Shown here in pieces: positions 34,393-46,187 of a stretch of DNA of 64,000 bases. Under the pieces are notes generated by a model. The model saw nothing but the letters and a program-made list of their open reading frames with translations, was not told the DNA's origin and made no database searches. The stretch is from Incurvaria masculella (taxonomy: Eukaryota; Arthropoda; Insecta; Lepidoptera; Incurvariidae). Made by a program: the position numbers and the translations under genes. The stretch is from the NCBI GenBank assembly GCA_946894095.1, contig OX335642.1, forward strand, positions 26,609,021-26,673,020. Direction: 5' to 3'. Positions within the stretch are counted from its first letter, which is position 1. Each line of letters starts with the position of its first letter.

Positions 34393-35409
34393 AAAATATT
34401 TTTAAATAAAACAAGGTCCGCCTTCAAAAAAACCGGAACTAAAAAGCAAAAAATAATTGGTTACTTTTAATTAATATACGAAAAGCTATTTTAATTCTAA
34501 CTAATTATGTACAATTTCTTAATTTTTATTCATATTTTGAAGTCGGTGCCTTGGGTAGAGTTCGCTTCGCACGCTGCTGACCGAACAGACACTATTTCAG
34601 CCGAACACACCCGAAGTGCGGTGGTTTACGTGCAAGCTGATATCGATGCAGCGCAGCGTACTGAAATTGGGTTTCAACGATTATATTTTAGTACTTTCGG
34701 CTTTATAAAGGCGGGCACTGGTAAAGGAGTACGTTAATTCGCTGCTCTGTGTTGATTGGTACTTCCCTGCGACATCGTTGTCTGAATGAGACGATTTCTG
34801 CCGAAATTGGTGAGATATGTACTAACCGCACACTCGTTTTGACACGTAGTTGAGAGCAGACACCTCAAAGTCGCTACCTATTGTTTTCTGTTCTTTTTTA
34901 TATTTGTATTTTTTTTGTTTTGTTTCATCTAGGTATTTAGGTAGAATAAAAAGTACAAGCTACACCTACCTAAATATTTATCATATAAATGGTCGTTGTT
35001 TTTATATTGGTTTATTTGTAGGGTTTTCTTGTAAATATTTTGTTTTTACTGTGTTAGGTATTTAGTTTAAGTATAAGGCATATTTAAATTACAAAGTACT
35101 TGCCTAAATACCTATTTACATACGTTTTTCCGACCTGTTTGTTTATTTAATTTTTGTTTTTGTGTTTTGTTCAAGTAGGTAAATGTAAGTAGTTACCTAC
35201 TTATATTTCCTTCTTAGCCATAGGTGATATTAATCTAACTACTCTACCCAAGGCACCGACTTCAAAAGATGATTATAAATTAAGAAATAGTACATAATTA
35301 GTTAGAATTAAAATAGCTTTTCGTATATTAATTAAAAGTAACCAATTATTTTTTGCTTTTTAGTTCCGGTTTTTTTGAAGACGGTCCTTTTTTCATTTAA
35401 AAATATTTT
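34393..35409. mobile_element. Foldback element with 168-bp arms
   Basis: 34393-34560 and 35242-35409 are inverted copies of each other, equal in length, with roughly a dozen differences. They include GTCGGTGCCTTGGGTAGAG at the inner ends. The 681-bp centre has frames of 76 and 71 residues with no recognised motif. A typical non-autonomous foldback layout. Confidence 0.75.
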
Positions 35410-35669
35410 ATTTTTTGCTTTTTAGTGGTGGCGTAACTTTTGACTCAAGGTGGGCGAGCCCTCCTGCTCAACTTCACATACAAAGTGGAAAGAAGATATA
35501 CATACATATATAATACAATACAATACAATGAACGAGCATTAGCATAAATGAAACCATTGAGAAATCTCATTTCTGACGAAAGGTAGACCGGTAACTATCT
35601 GGATTCATGAGTTCACGGTTGATACGTACGATAATTGATACGATGAAATCACGTGAGATAGAGTGCTGT

Positions 35670-35752
35670 GACAGACGGACGGACGGACGGACGGACAGCG
35701 GAAGCTTAGTAATAGGGTTCCGTTGGTGCCCTTTGGGAACGGAATCCTAAAA
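35670..35752 (-). repeat. ACCCAAAGGGT-family fragment with GACG microsatellite
   Basis: A run of ACGG repeats is followed by TTAGTAATAGGGTTCCGTTGG and CCCTTTGGGAACGGAA, the reverse complement of the first part of the family at 57172-57453. The ACGG run corresponds to the GTCCGTCC stretch of that family. Confidence 0.65.
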
Positions 35753-36293
35753 AGACAAAACAACGAATGACCGGAACCGCTGAGCTTCTGAATTTCTCAT
35801 CCTTCCATCGTTCCGGATAGTATGTTTCTTGCGTAAGTTTAAGTTGTGTGAAAATGTGTACATATCGGCCTCGTTTATCCCCCCTTAACAGTTGAATTTT
35901 GTAAAATCCGTTGTGAGCGAGCCTTTTCGTCTTAACAAGAAGTCACTGAAAATTTTAAGTTTCGAGGATAATTTGTTTCAGAGATCTCAACATCAGTTGT
36001 TTTCGCCTAAATGTGTTCATTTTGACCTGTTTTACCCCCCTAATAGTATAATTTCCAAAAATATTTTCTTCTTAAGCATTGCCATCTAAAACAAAACATA
36101 CTCTGACATTTCTGGGTTCAGCGGCTCTAGAGATATAAATGTGTACAATTTGCCCTCTTTTACCCCCTTTGAATACCCCCAACAGTTGAAGTAAGAAAAA
36201 ACCTCTCATACTGAGCAATCTCACTCGAAAAGAAAGCTACTGTAACTAAAAAATCACATTTCTGGGTTCGCGGGGTTTTTTGAAGTCGGTTAA

Positions 36294-36863
36294 AAAGAAA
36301 ACCATGCATATCATATAATCCAAAAACTTTTCATACGATAAGCGCCCTTATGTATATACTTTTAAAGCGTATACTCGCACGTGACGTTTCGACCGTCTCA
36401 ATTAGCGTAAGGTGGCCTTTCGAAATTGTAGCAAATATCGATTCGTAGCAATTTCAGCTTTAAATGTATCGTTATTAGGGCGCTTTATGCAGTGCTTCTT
36501 GGCATATATTATACGTTCTGCATGGTTTTCTTTTTTTGTGAATTCATTTTAGGAATATTATACGTTGTGACTATTATACGTTCTGGAAGATGCAAAGAGT
36601 TGATTTTATTTTTAAACTTTATTTATGCATTATACGTTGTGAATATTATACGATATGCATGGTTTTCATTTTTTGGAAAAAAATACTATTATACGTTGTG
36701 AATATTATACGTAGTGAATATGACTCGATTTTATTTTTAAACTTTATTCATGCACAACGTATAACATTATACGTTGTGAATATTATACGATATGCATGGT
36801 TTTCATTTTTTGGAAAAAAATACTATTATACGTTGTGAATATTATACGTAGTGAATACGACTC
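36294..36863. repeat. ATTATACG-motif block, unit 2 right part plus short tandem
   Basis: 36294-36601 continues unit 2. From 36602 a further tandem pair (36602-36726 and 36727-36863) repeats ATTATACG spaced about 16 bases apart. At 36753-36778 a perfect palindrome, CACAACGTATAA with its inverse, has a 2-base centre. The frames encoding repeated LYVVNIIRY-like peptides are a by-product of the repeat. Confidence 0.75.
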
Positions 36864-37365
36864 CCTGAACTCGACTATACCCTTAAATTATGTGTGTCCA
36901 CTTTAATAACTTTTTTTATTTTCTTTTATTCCTATTTTATTGATTGAATAAAGCAATGTACGTTATTCGTACGAAAAAAAAACAGTTCCAACCATCATCA
37001 ACCTTGACGTGTCATGTCTAGAACATTCTTAGTACTACATTTGGACCCTCCCTCTTTAAACTTCCACCGAGGGTCGCATACCAATAGCCTTTAAATATTC
37101 AACTATGTACGTTATTTACGATTGAAATGGGAAATCTGTTTGTCTTGGAGACCATTCAATGCTTTTAATTTCAAACTGGCCTGAATTTTCATTCTTCGCG
37201 GAGCCCCAAACCATTAAAGTGAGTGAGTGAACTCTCTTGTTCATCTTCTATTGAAAACGAGAGAGGTGAACAAAAAATATGTAGCTTTCACAGTTTTTAA
37301 AATATTCGTATACAGGGCTGACATGGTCAAAGATAGTGAACTCGAGCTCAAAAAAATTGTATTAA

Positions 37366-37903
37366 GGTGGCCCAACCCGCTCAACTCCCCATACAAACGG
37401 GGAAAGAAGATCACGCCCATATTTTTTTTTAGAGAACCTAAATTTTGCCCAAAAGAGCTTTATTTGATCGAACTAGATGTCTGATGTTCGATGGCATTGT
37501 AAAATTGTGTTTGGTTTCTAAGTTATAAGGAAAGTTCGAAGTTTTCGCGCGTCTTATACAATAAATTTGGTGGTTTATTACGCAGTGATAAAGTAAGAAA
37601 ATCTTAAAAATATTAGTCATCAGACATAGCTTATTTAATCAAGATTTATAATCTATTTGGTATTTGTTGGATTTTTTACTAAAGCGGTCGTGGTTTACTT
37701 TTAGCTATAAGTCGTTTTGAAGTCAACATTTTCGTAAATCTCACCAAATCATACACTATGCACATTGTCTTTTTTGTGGACATGTTGCATCTTCCTCATC
37801 ACCGAGCCTGTCTTTTTCTTTGAAACAGAGAAGGTCCCAGAGCGCAACAGAACGGTTCTGTACAGTGCCCGCGAATTAGTTAGTTCCGCCGGGTCTAGCC
37901 ACC
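37366..37903. mobile_element. TTAA-flanked non-autonomous element, copy A
   Basis: 538 bp flanked on both sides by TTAA (37362-37365, 37904-37907). The left end is GGTGGCCCAACCCG and the right end is its decayed inverse (CGGGTCTAGCCACC). It is about 90% similar by eye to copy C. No transposase frame. TTAA targeting is typical of piggyBac-like and Sola3 elements, but these termini are not ones I can assign. Confidence 0.75.
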
Positions 37904-38084
37904 TTAAAAAAAGGATTCGAACCAAAATTATAATATGAACAAAGCACCTTGTAAATATGGAGACACACTGCGTCTCTTAATAAAATAATAAGACTGGACA
38001 TCGATGCCAAGGTCTCTACCTAAGTTAGATCAAGGCATTTCTTTACAAATGCGATCTGTTACATGCTTTGGAAACGTTGTAAAA

Positions 38085-38277
38085 TTGTAGGTCCACTTCT
38101 CCTACTAGACGGCAGGGTTGGTACTATTGAATTCGTATAAAATATGGTCGAAGCGCCAATAAAAAAGTCCGTGTTTTCCATTCACTGCCGTGCTCATAAA
38201 GGTAAGGTCCTGGCATGGCAACTACATAATTCCGTCGGGAATGCGGTGTCTTGGGCTAGTATCATGATGGCGAGTAT
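38085..38277 (-). repeat. TTAGCC-family dispersed repeat, reversed
   Basis: Reads GTAGGTCCACTTCTCCTAC, AAATATGGTCGAAGCGCCAA, GTCCGTGTTTTCCATTC, GGTCCTGGCATGGCAAC, then GGGCTAGTATCATG. Diverged copy. Confidence 0.6.
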
Positions 38278-39287
38278 GTTTTAGCCATCTATTTATGTTT
38301 ACAATAAAACATTGGGAGGGCAATAATTTGCCTTAAAATATAAGTCTTCGGGTACAATATTGCATTGATTTCAAACTACATATGTTGCGAATTAGAATCA
38401 AGAAAATTCAAATGAATACTCTATAAATATAAATAAAGAAATACAATAACAACTATTTCAATATATCGGAAAACATTTATTCCCAAACATCCTGGATACA
38501 AACTTAGATAGTCCGCATAGATTGGGAATGCATGAAGTTGGTTCGGGAACAATCTGGGTTTACCATCTGCCGCATTGGCTATGTTTAGCGGTGGATGGGA
38601 ATCCTAAATTATTCCGTCGTCTTGAAATGTATGCTAATATTGTCTCAGCGTAAGATCAATTCGCGAAATTAATCTAGTAAATTAAATAATAGTAAATTAA
38701 TAGTTGGAATATATTATTGGGTTAAACAATTTAATAATGTAAAAGTAAATATACTTTATCGTCCTAAGCAAGTGCATCGTTTTTTGTAACAAATCTCATA
38801 TGTATGCAAAATCGACCGCAAAGCAAGGACACATTGATTAAAGAAACAAAGTTGTGAAAATAACTTATTTATAAATATGCTTGCAGCCTGAATGTACGTC
38901 CAGCGTTGCAGTATATGCACAAAACCGTTCTTCTTACAACTCTCTTTCTTTAATTAAAGTGCCCTTACTTAACGGTAGATTCTTCACACTTATGACCTTA
39001 GTTAATTTAAAAGTTCAAAGGAACTTGAGTTTCCAGGTTATTTCCAAATATCTGCACGAAAATAGTCTCGAGGGCAGCTTTGAAGAAATAGTTTATGTGT
39101 GAAGTGTCTTGATGACCTATAGAGCATTTTAACCATTTCCTACAACTTCATCACTGAAGAGGTAGGCAAAGAAGCATTAGGTAAGATTGAAGTATACATC
39201 GGTGCTTCTTCTACAGACATAAATTAGATACATCACTTCGATTTTACGAAGTACTTCGTTAATCTTGGGGATTACCATAGCAAATAT
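38278..39287. other. No gene recognised
   Basis: AT-rich. A 73-residue plus frame (38881-39102) has no known motif. A perfect 14-base palindrome ACGAAGTACTTCGT sits at 39246-39259. Confidence 0.4.
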
Positions 39288-39370
39288 ACGTAGCCAGGTG
39301 AACGGACAAAAGAGTAATTAAAACTGACGTTCTTGCCTGTTCACCTGCTATTCACCTGGTGAGTTAACTT
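39288..39370. repeat. Shortened CAGGTGAACAGG-family foldback
   Basis: AGCCAGGTGAACGG at the left and TTCACCTGGTGAGTTAACT at the right are near-inverse ends around AAACTGACGTTC. An internally deleted copy of the family at 2100 and 31085. Confidence 0.55.
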
Positions 39371-40484
39371 ATCATGGTAAGACCCCTGGTCATAGATAGT
39401 GAGTTCTTCTTAACGAAGGACGGAATTGAGAACCGAAACTCATGCTTATGGCGACAGCATATCTGATAATACTTAGGTAGTGCAGGCCAGTCAGTTCGCT
39501 TACGAATTCGATGATATCCTCTAGTTCCAACGACTCGTAAGAACTGCACAGGATGCCATTTTGTTCAACATACATTCGATGCTGCGCGTACCAAATTAGT
39601 AAACGTCATAACTACCAGCAGTCTTAGATGAAAAAGAATTATTTTTCATTTAAGCCAGCAGTGCATTATGACTAATACGTGGTACATCCTTAATCGATAT
39701 TTTTGCTCTAGGCAACTTCTGAAGTTAACAGTATTTACATTAGTCTCGGTATATGGCGTATAATTTTTTTAAATAGTATGCGTCAGTTTCTTCAGAAGAA
39801 ACCGAAAGTAGGATCAGAACGTATACATATTTCTACTTTTTACTAATATTAGCTCTGCCCGTTCGCGCTTTACATCTCTTAGAAATCTCGTACAGTACAA
39901 GAATCTCTTAGAAAAAAACAAATGATTTTTGCCTTCCTAATCACCCCTTCGAATTCACTCTGTTGTACCTTTCGTGATCTCTGCCCGCAGGGATAGCGTC
40001 GTCGTGCGGCGCCGCCACCGACCCGATGTATAATTCAGCAGGAGCGGAATATGCATGAAAGCAATTTTTCTCTGTTGCCACACTCATTTCCATTAATGCG
40101 AGAAGCTCCGGTCTGGAAAAACTATTTCAATATCTTCGGATTGCGGAGCTGGAAAAGTGTAGTCTAATGACATAGTTAGGATTAAGTTTGAACTACTATT
40201 GAGTCAGCCAAACAAAAAGTGCATTCATTATTTGTGGTTATTAGTTTCAGTTTCAGTTTCAGTATTAGTTTCTTTATTTCCTCCATTAGATGTATATTAC
40301 AAACTCGGATTCGTCATTTTTTTTTTCTTGTTGCTTTGTTTGATATATTTACAGTTCTGCTCGTTCAATTCAAACACTTTACAGCGGGTCTTGGATGTTT
40401 GAATTTTAATATGGACCTTATTTCATATTTGGTATCGATTTGGTTTTTTTATGTTACTGGACATGTATCGCTAATACCAAACGG
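39371..40484. other. No gene recognised
   Basis: Unassigned DNA. 39970-40030 is briefly GC-rich. The overlapping 67- and 90-residue frames at 40199-40491 are hydrophobic because of T-runs and look like chance frames. Confidence 0.4.
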
Positions 40485-40870
40485 ACCGTGAGATATTAGC
40501 CTAACACACCACATGGGAACACGGTGCAGGAACCTTTCTTATATTGCTCGGCTACATTGAACTGAATGGAAAACACGGACAATTTTCATTGCCGCTTCGA
40601 CCATCGTTCATTCAATGCCCATCGCATCCCGTTTTCAACGTTTGAGGCTGGCCGTGGTTCAGATTCTACGTAAAACTGTAGGTTCCTTATTACTAGGTGG
40701 TAGCGTTAATCCCGCCCGGGTTGGTACCATCGCATTGAATGAACGATGGTCGAAGCGGCAATGAAAATTGTCCGTGTTTTCCATCTAGTTCAATGTAGCC
40801 GAGCAATATAAGGAAGATCCTGGCATGGCCCCTAGTTCCCATGTGGCGTGTTAGGCTAATATTTGACGGT
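40485..40870. mobile_element. Foldback copy of the TTAGCC family
   Basis: The left arm, about 40485-40617 (ACCGTGAGATATTAGCC onward), and the right arm, about 40736-40870, are inverted copies of one another. Both share CACATGGGAAC, TATTGCTCGG, TTGAACT, CACGGACAATTTTCATTGCCG and CGTTCATTCAATGC. The centre contains the CAGCCTCAACG/GTGGTTCAGATTC part. This is the best-preserved family member and shows that the ends can be inverted repeats of about 130 bp. Confidence 0.75.
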
Positions 40871-41955
40871 TAGATATATAACATAAAAAAACGCTTTAAC
40901 GGAATGAACTTATACTATTATCTCTTGTCTATATGACTCAGGCATGCCCTATTTCTGAACATTTAATTGAATATTCAATGCCGTAATTAGCGAGAGAAGT
41001 GAATTCGTTAGATATTAACGCGTCTAATTAATCAAGCCCTGCTGTGTGTACACTGGCTCGGCTAGTAAGATGCCACCGCCTCCTTAATCTGTAGACCATA
41101 CTTGTTTATATTACGGTTAATTCCGATGTTGGTTAAAGACCGAAACCATATTTTGCGTAAAGTTTATTTGGTTTCTGCAGTTGTACCCAGTGCTAGTTCT
41201 CAGTTAAGAGTCGATGGTATACAAAAACAACGGCACTTTTGACAAAATATAAACGTATTCTTTTTTTCTTACCATAAACACAAAATAAGTGCAGGGAATG
41301 TGAAAAATCGTAGTTACTAATAGTTACTAAATTTAAGAATATGTAACATAAATTGATGTTCCAGATATATTTCCGCGGATTATATCAACTCAGTAAAGAA
41401 GAGCCCGCAAAGAAACTTTATATGCAAACGAACATCTTAATACTTCGGCCAATTTTTTTTAGTAGAACAGCTAAAGACAAGTAACAAATTATAGCGTCAA
41501 GTTATCATAAGGTATCAAAGTCAAAATTATGGAATCCAATGCAAGTCATTGATAAATACACCCTTAGATTGTGGCCAATAAAAATTACATAATTAAATAT
41601 ACTTTTTCGTACTAAGCTATGTACGTCGCTTTATCCAAGGAATGTATTATATTATATATGTATGTATAATTACATTACAGTATGGACACTGAACGACCAA
41701 TGTGCGTTTGCTCGAAATAATATTGTTTGTTTAAAAGAGTATAAAGATTGCTCTATCCCCCTCACTCCCGTTCCGCGCAGCCGCCTGCCGCTCTGAATAT
41801 CAGTTTTTATTGGTTAGTTGTTGTTAAAATATATCAGTTTTTAAATAAAGTGAAGCGATTTTTTCGATCTGCTCATAAAATAAGAGCTGTAACAAACCAA
41901 AGATAGCTGGGGGAATCGGAGCTTTCAAAACCTATTAATTCGTGCGCTATCTTAA

Positions 41956-42860
41956 GGTGGCCCAACCCGCTGATCTCCCCATACAAAAGGGGAAAGAAGA
42001 TCACGCCAATATTTCTTGTCAGAGATCCAAAATTTTGCTCAAAATTGCTTTATTTGATTGAACTAGATGTCTGATGACCATTGGCATTGTAAAATTGTGT
42101 TTGGTTTCCAAGTTATAACGTCCGAATTTTAGGATTTTTCGCGCGTTTTATACAATAACTTTGGAGGTGGATTACGCAATGATAAAGTAATAACATCTTA
42201 AAAAGATTAGTCATCAGACATAGCTTATTTAATCAAGATTTATAATATATTTGGTTTTTGTTAGATTTTTTACTACAGCGGTCGTGGTTTACTTTTAGCT
42301 ATAAGTCGTTTTGAAATTAAAATTTTCGTAAATCTTACCAAATCATACACTATGCACATTGTCTTTTTTGTGGACATGTTGCATCTTCCTCATCACGGAG
42401 CCTTTCTTATTCTTAGAAACAGAGAGAAAAACAGTTTCAAAGAAAAAGACAGGCTCCGTCATGAGGAAGATGATTTGGTAAGATTTACGAAAATTTTAAT
42501 TACAAAACGAGTTATAGCTAAAAGTAAACCACGACCGCTGTAGTCCAAAATCTAACAGAAACCAAATAGATTTTAAATCTTAATTAAATAAGCTATGTCT
42601 GATGACTAATCTTTTTAAGATGTTCTTACTTTATCATAGCGTAATTCACCTCCAAAGTTATTGTATAAAACGCGCGAAAAATTCGAACTTTCGGACCTTA
42701 TAACTTAGAAACCAAACACAATTTTACAATGCCAATGGTCATCAGACATCTAGTTCGATAAAACAAAGATATTTTGAGCAAAATTTTGGATCTCTGACAA
42801 GAAATATGGGCGTGATCGTCTTTCGCCTTTTGTATGGGGAGATGAGCGGGATGGGCTACC
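41956..42860. mobile_element. TTAA-flanked element, 905-bp inverted dimer
   Basis: TTAA borders at 41952-41955 and 42861-42864. From 41956 to about 42440 it follows copy C. From about 42455 to 42860 it returns as the inverse of the same sequence, ending CGGGATGGGCTACC. Most of the 905 bp is one imperfect hairpin with arms of over 400 bp. The right arm lacks about 40 bases present in the left arm (around 42345-42385). The 63-residue frame across the centre is not a gene. Confidence 0.8.
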
Positions 42861-42864
42861 TTAA

Positions 42865-43235
42865 AGCCAATTGTAGTCTGCTGCAAGCAGATTTTTCAGA
42901 TCTGAGCTGCGTGCAACAGACACAATAATTAACGAAAAGCAGAGCTCTTTTTTTAATTAACAAAATAAATTACCTTTTGGATTATTCCTATTATTACTAT
43001 TATATATGGTGTGCAAGAACAAAACATCAAGATACACCGAAGAAACCACACGCTACCCCGCCCGGATACCCGAGTGAGGTGAAATAGCGCGGTCTGCAGG
43101 GTAGATCGCGGGAGCTGGCAATCCATTAGGCGTTTGACTGTCGGATACTTCGACAGGCGTTGTGTTAAGGCCAACATCCACTTAACAATACAGAGGTCGC
43201 TTTATACATTTTGAGATACTCGAATAGCAAACAAT
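42865..43235. other. Unassigned; GC-rich patch 43017-43160
   Basis: 43017-43160 is much richer in GC than its surroundings and has sharp edges. A 74-residue minus frame covers it but shows no motif I know. Probably a repeat fragment. Confidence 0.35.
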
Positions 43236-43330
43236 GTATGTTTATGAATGAATGAATAAATTCTTTATTAGGCACAAAGCAAAATACAATTACAGAGAAG
43301 ACATACAGCAAAACAACACTACTGAACAAA
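43236..43330 (-). repeat. 3' tail of a non-LTR retrotransposon
   Basis: On the minus strand it reads TTTGTGCCTAATAAAGAATTT followed by ATTCATTCATTC. A poly(A)-type signal next to a 4-base tandem tail is a LINE hallmark in insects. No ORF remains next to it that I can recognise. Confidence 0.5.
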
Positions 43331-46187
43331 GGCGGACTTTTACACTTTAGTAAGTAAGTAATATAATAATAGAAATAATAGAGTAATTTCTTCCAGTTAA
43401 CTCTTATTATTGATACATATTTTTAAATTATCTTTATTATTATCTATGAAAATATTTATTCCCATAACCAGCTCTGGAATGGTGACTGTTTTGTAGGTAT
43501 CCAGCGCTCCTGGGAACTTAAAACACATGTCCAGCCATGCAATTTATTATAATAGTCCGTAGATATTTCTTTGTATATCTTTATCGCTTGAATTAATTTG
43601 TCCTTTCGTCACGGTCGATTCTACATACTTTACATGCAAAAATGTTAATTAGTAAGTTTTCACATAGCCTATGCGTCGTCTTTTTCGACGCATATGGTAT
43701 TATGTATGCTTTTATTCTCAATCATTGATATAATTATCATATTCGTATTTAGCAGTTTATTCTAAAAGTTCCTTTTTTGCTGTTCGTGTGAGCATTTTAG
43801 TTTCGTAAAAGTGTGCTACGAGAAAAACATTTCGTAACGCGAACAATACGCCACACGTATTAATTGTTCTGTGCTATAACTTTGTAACGGGATGTAATGT
43901 AATGTTGTAACGGGAATGTTGGAATGGCTTGAGTAATTTCTCCGTAGTGAACGGCAGGCCTTATGATCGCTCGCGCCTCACATTAGTAAGATACACGGTT
44001 TCATCTTGCTGATAGCCTGCCTTCACGATCTCCTGAAAAACGAAAGCACATCAACATTAATGGTCAGCCCAACATGTACAAGGTGTATCAGGCTCGGAGG
44101 TAAGGCTTCCAGGGATCATGCTTAGTAGCTGTTAAGGCGTAGGCAGGTACTATCGAAACGATGGTTTACCTTCCTTTAATCTTGTAATAAATGTACATGT
44201 AGGTAGGAACTATTAAAGTAAGATAATGTGCCAGAAACATCATCTTTCAAGATGAATGAATGTATTAATATAATTCTTGATTTTGAAACAGAAGAAAAAT
44301 TAAGTTTGCGGGGAAACAAAAATTTACAACGAAACTCCGAAAAGGTGGACTTATTACTTAGGGTAATATTTTCCCGTTAACCCTTGCGGAGAGACAATAT
44401 AAATATTGGTAAAAATATTTGTGATACACCAGAAATTTCCACACAACAAATATGTCTGCATATACCTACACGGACATTGATAATAATCTAATCACCAATG
44501 TATGTATTAAAATAGATTTGTAAGAATAAATATAATTCAATTCATACACTCATATATTATTGTGCATCACACTTTTGTACATATGATCAGAAAATAACGC
44601 TCCTCGTACGAACGTATTTTACTAATCATTTGAAAACCACTGTAATGGCCATATTACTGGCCAAATGTTATCGTAAAAAATACATTTTACATCAGACATA
44701 CAAACCATTTTTTTTTTTAAGAGAAATTAAATACCTGGCTGTGACAATAAAGTTTTCGAAACAGTCGAATTCACTTCACCTCTCAAAATTACGAGGAGCC
44801 AAGAAAGATTTGGGGATTACATGCTACTTATAATGTGGCATGTGATATTTCGAAAGTCAGTTCTGTTGAATTTTCATAGTTCATTGTGCTGATGAAGGGA
44901 TGGTGTGCGTTAGGAAGTAATGTATTATCTCCGAGCTAAGCTCAAATATTTATGAAATCATCTTTCCTCGACTGAACAGACAATAAACCTGTATTTTTCA
45001 TAAGAATGTATGCTTGAATATTACATGGTCATGTAAACATAAGTAGTAATTTTGACTGAATATTTTATTTTCATGCTTCCTACATTATTTAGCCCTAAGA
45101 CCCTGAAAGCCTTTTTTCAGCCTAGCAATGAATATGGTGTCATGAAGTTTATAATGGATTTCATTGAGCCTATGTGCAAGAGCAGCCTTGAATAAATTAC
45201 CACCAGCATTTTAGAATTGTCAGATAGCCTTCCCTGGGTGAGGTAAAGAAATACTGGACGTGGTCAGGTTTTCGGTTTGTGGCCGTTCGATCGTTAAGGC
45301 TGGCCATGGTTTAGAATTCTCTTAAAACTCACGTAGTACCTATTTTAACTTCACTCCGAGATATGAATTAAGGCCAAAATGGACGCAAAACGTGAAACAA
45401 CGTCGATTATAGAAAAAACTATTGGATGGTATAGACTGACAATCTGTATAAAAGATATGTCATACTCTTAGATTCAAACTACCAATAAAGCATTATAAAC
45501 GGTATCTAAGTCGTTTTTATACGATTTGGGCAAACTACGAGGCATTTTTGATCTTAAAAATTATTTATTTACTGAAATACATTTTTACAGAGTAGTTTAT
45601 TTCATAATAAAACATAAACGATAATGGGAAATATTCTATGATCAGGTATAGCTGTATTTGTAGCTATTAGCTATCGACAATATTATAATGTATTCAAAAT
45701 CAGAGTACAAGGGCGCAACTTTGAACTTTGAACTTCGCTTAATCTAATAAAGTGAATTGGTTAGGAAGCTTCTCTCATTTACTTCAGATTTAAGGTGATT
45801 ATTCTGACTTGGTCTTCAGTACCAGAAATTTCACAACGATCAGAAGAAACGGCGTAGGGGACCCAGTTCCAAAAAACATAGATCGGAAATCAGGTTACGA
45901 TGCAGTAAAAATAACTCCAAGATGAAATATTATTGAAAAATGCAACTCAGGTTGACAAAATCTTATAATATGAGCAGTGCCTTCCCAATCAAGGAAAAAC
46001 GAAAAATTTCAACGAAATAAGACACACAATATTTAATTCAAAATAAAAAAATTGAATAATTGGTTTGCAAACAAAACCCAATCCCAAAACCAAAACCAAA
46101 CTTGGTTTGGTTGATACTTATTTGATAACAGATTCGCGCACTTTTACAAAGATGATGTTTTAACACATTTATTTACTACTAGCTGCG
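43331..46187. other. 2.8 kb mostly unassigned
   Basis: Mainly AT-rich DNA with no supported gene. 45200-45330 contains GTTAAGGCTGGCCATGG, AGAATTCTCTTAAAACTC, which may be a short reversed piece of the TTAGCC family's distal part. Confidence 0.4.

Larger units (their letters stand above)
34390..36293. mobile_element. About 1.9 kb composite insertion in tandem unit 2
   Basis: Unit 1 reads TATTTAACAAAAAAAGAAAACC without interruption near 33865-33890. In unit 2 the two halves are separated by this DNA. The outer parts carry inverted ends of the CCGNCTTCAAAAAA type (left CGCCTTCAAAAAAACCGG, right TTTTTTGAAGTCGGTT). Inside are a 1017-bp foldback (34393-35409), a reversed ACCCAAAGGGT repeat (35670-35752) and unassigned AT-rich DNA. 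No transposase is evident. Confidence 0.65.

Noticed and set aside
36492..36838. Frames encoding repeated hydrophobic peptides
   Set aside because: They are translations of the ATTATACG tandem repeat and overlap in two frames. No sign of protein selection.
33729..36863. Regularly spaced short repeats considered as a CRISPR array
   Set aside because: The spacing is irregular, the spacers are themselves repeated, and the DNA is eukaryotic.
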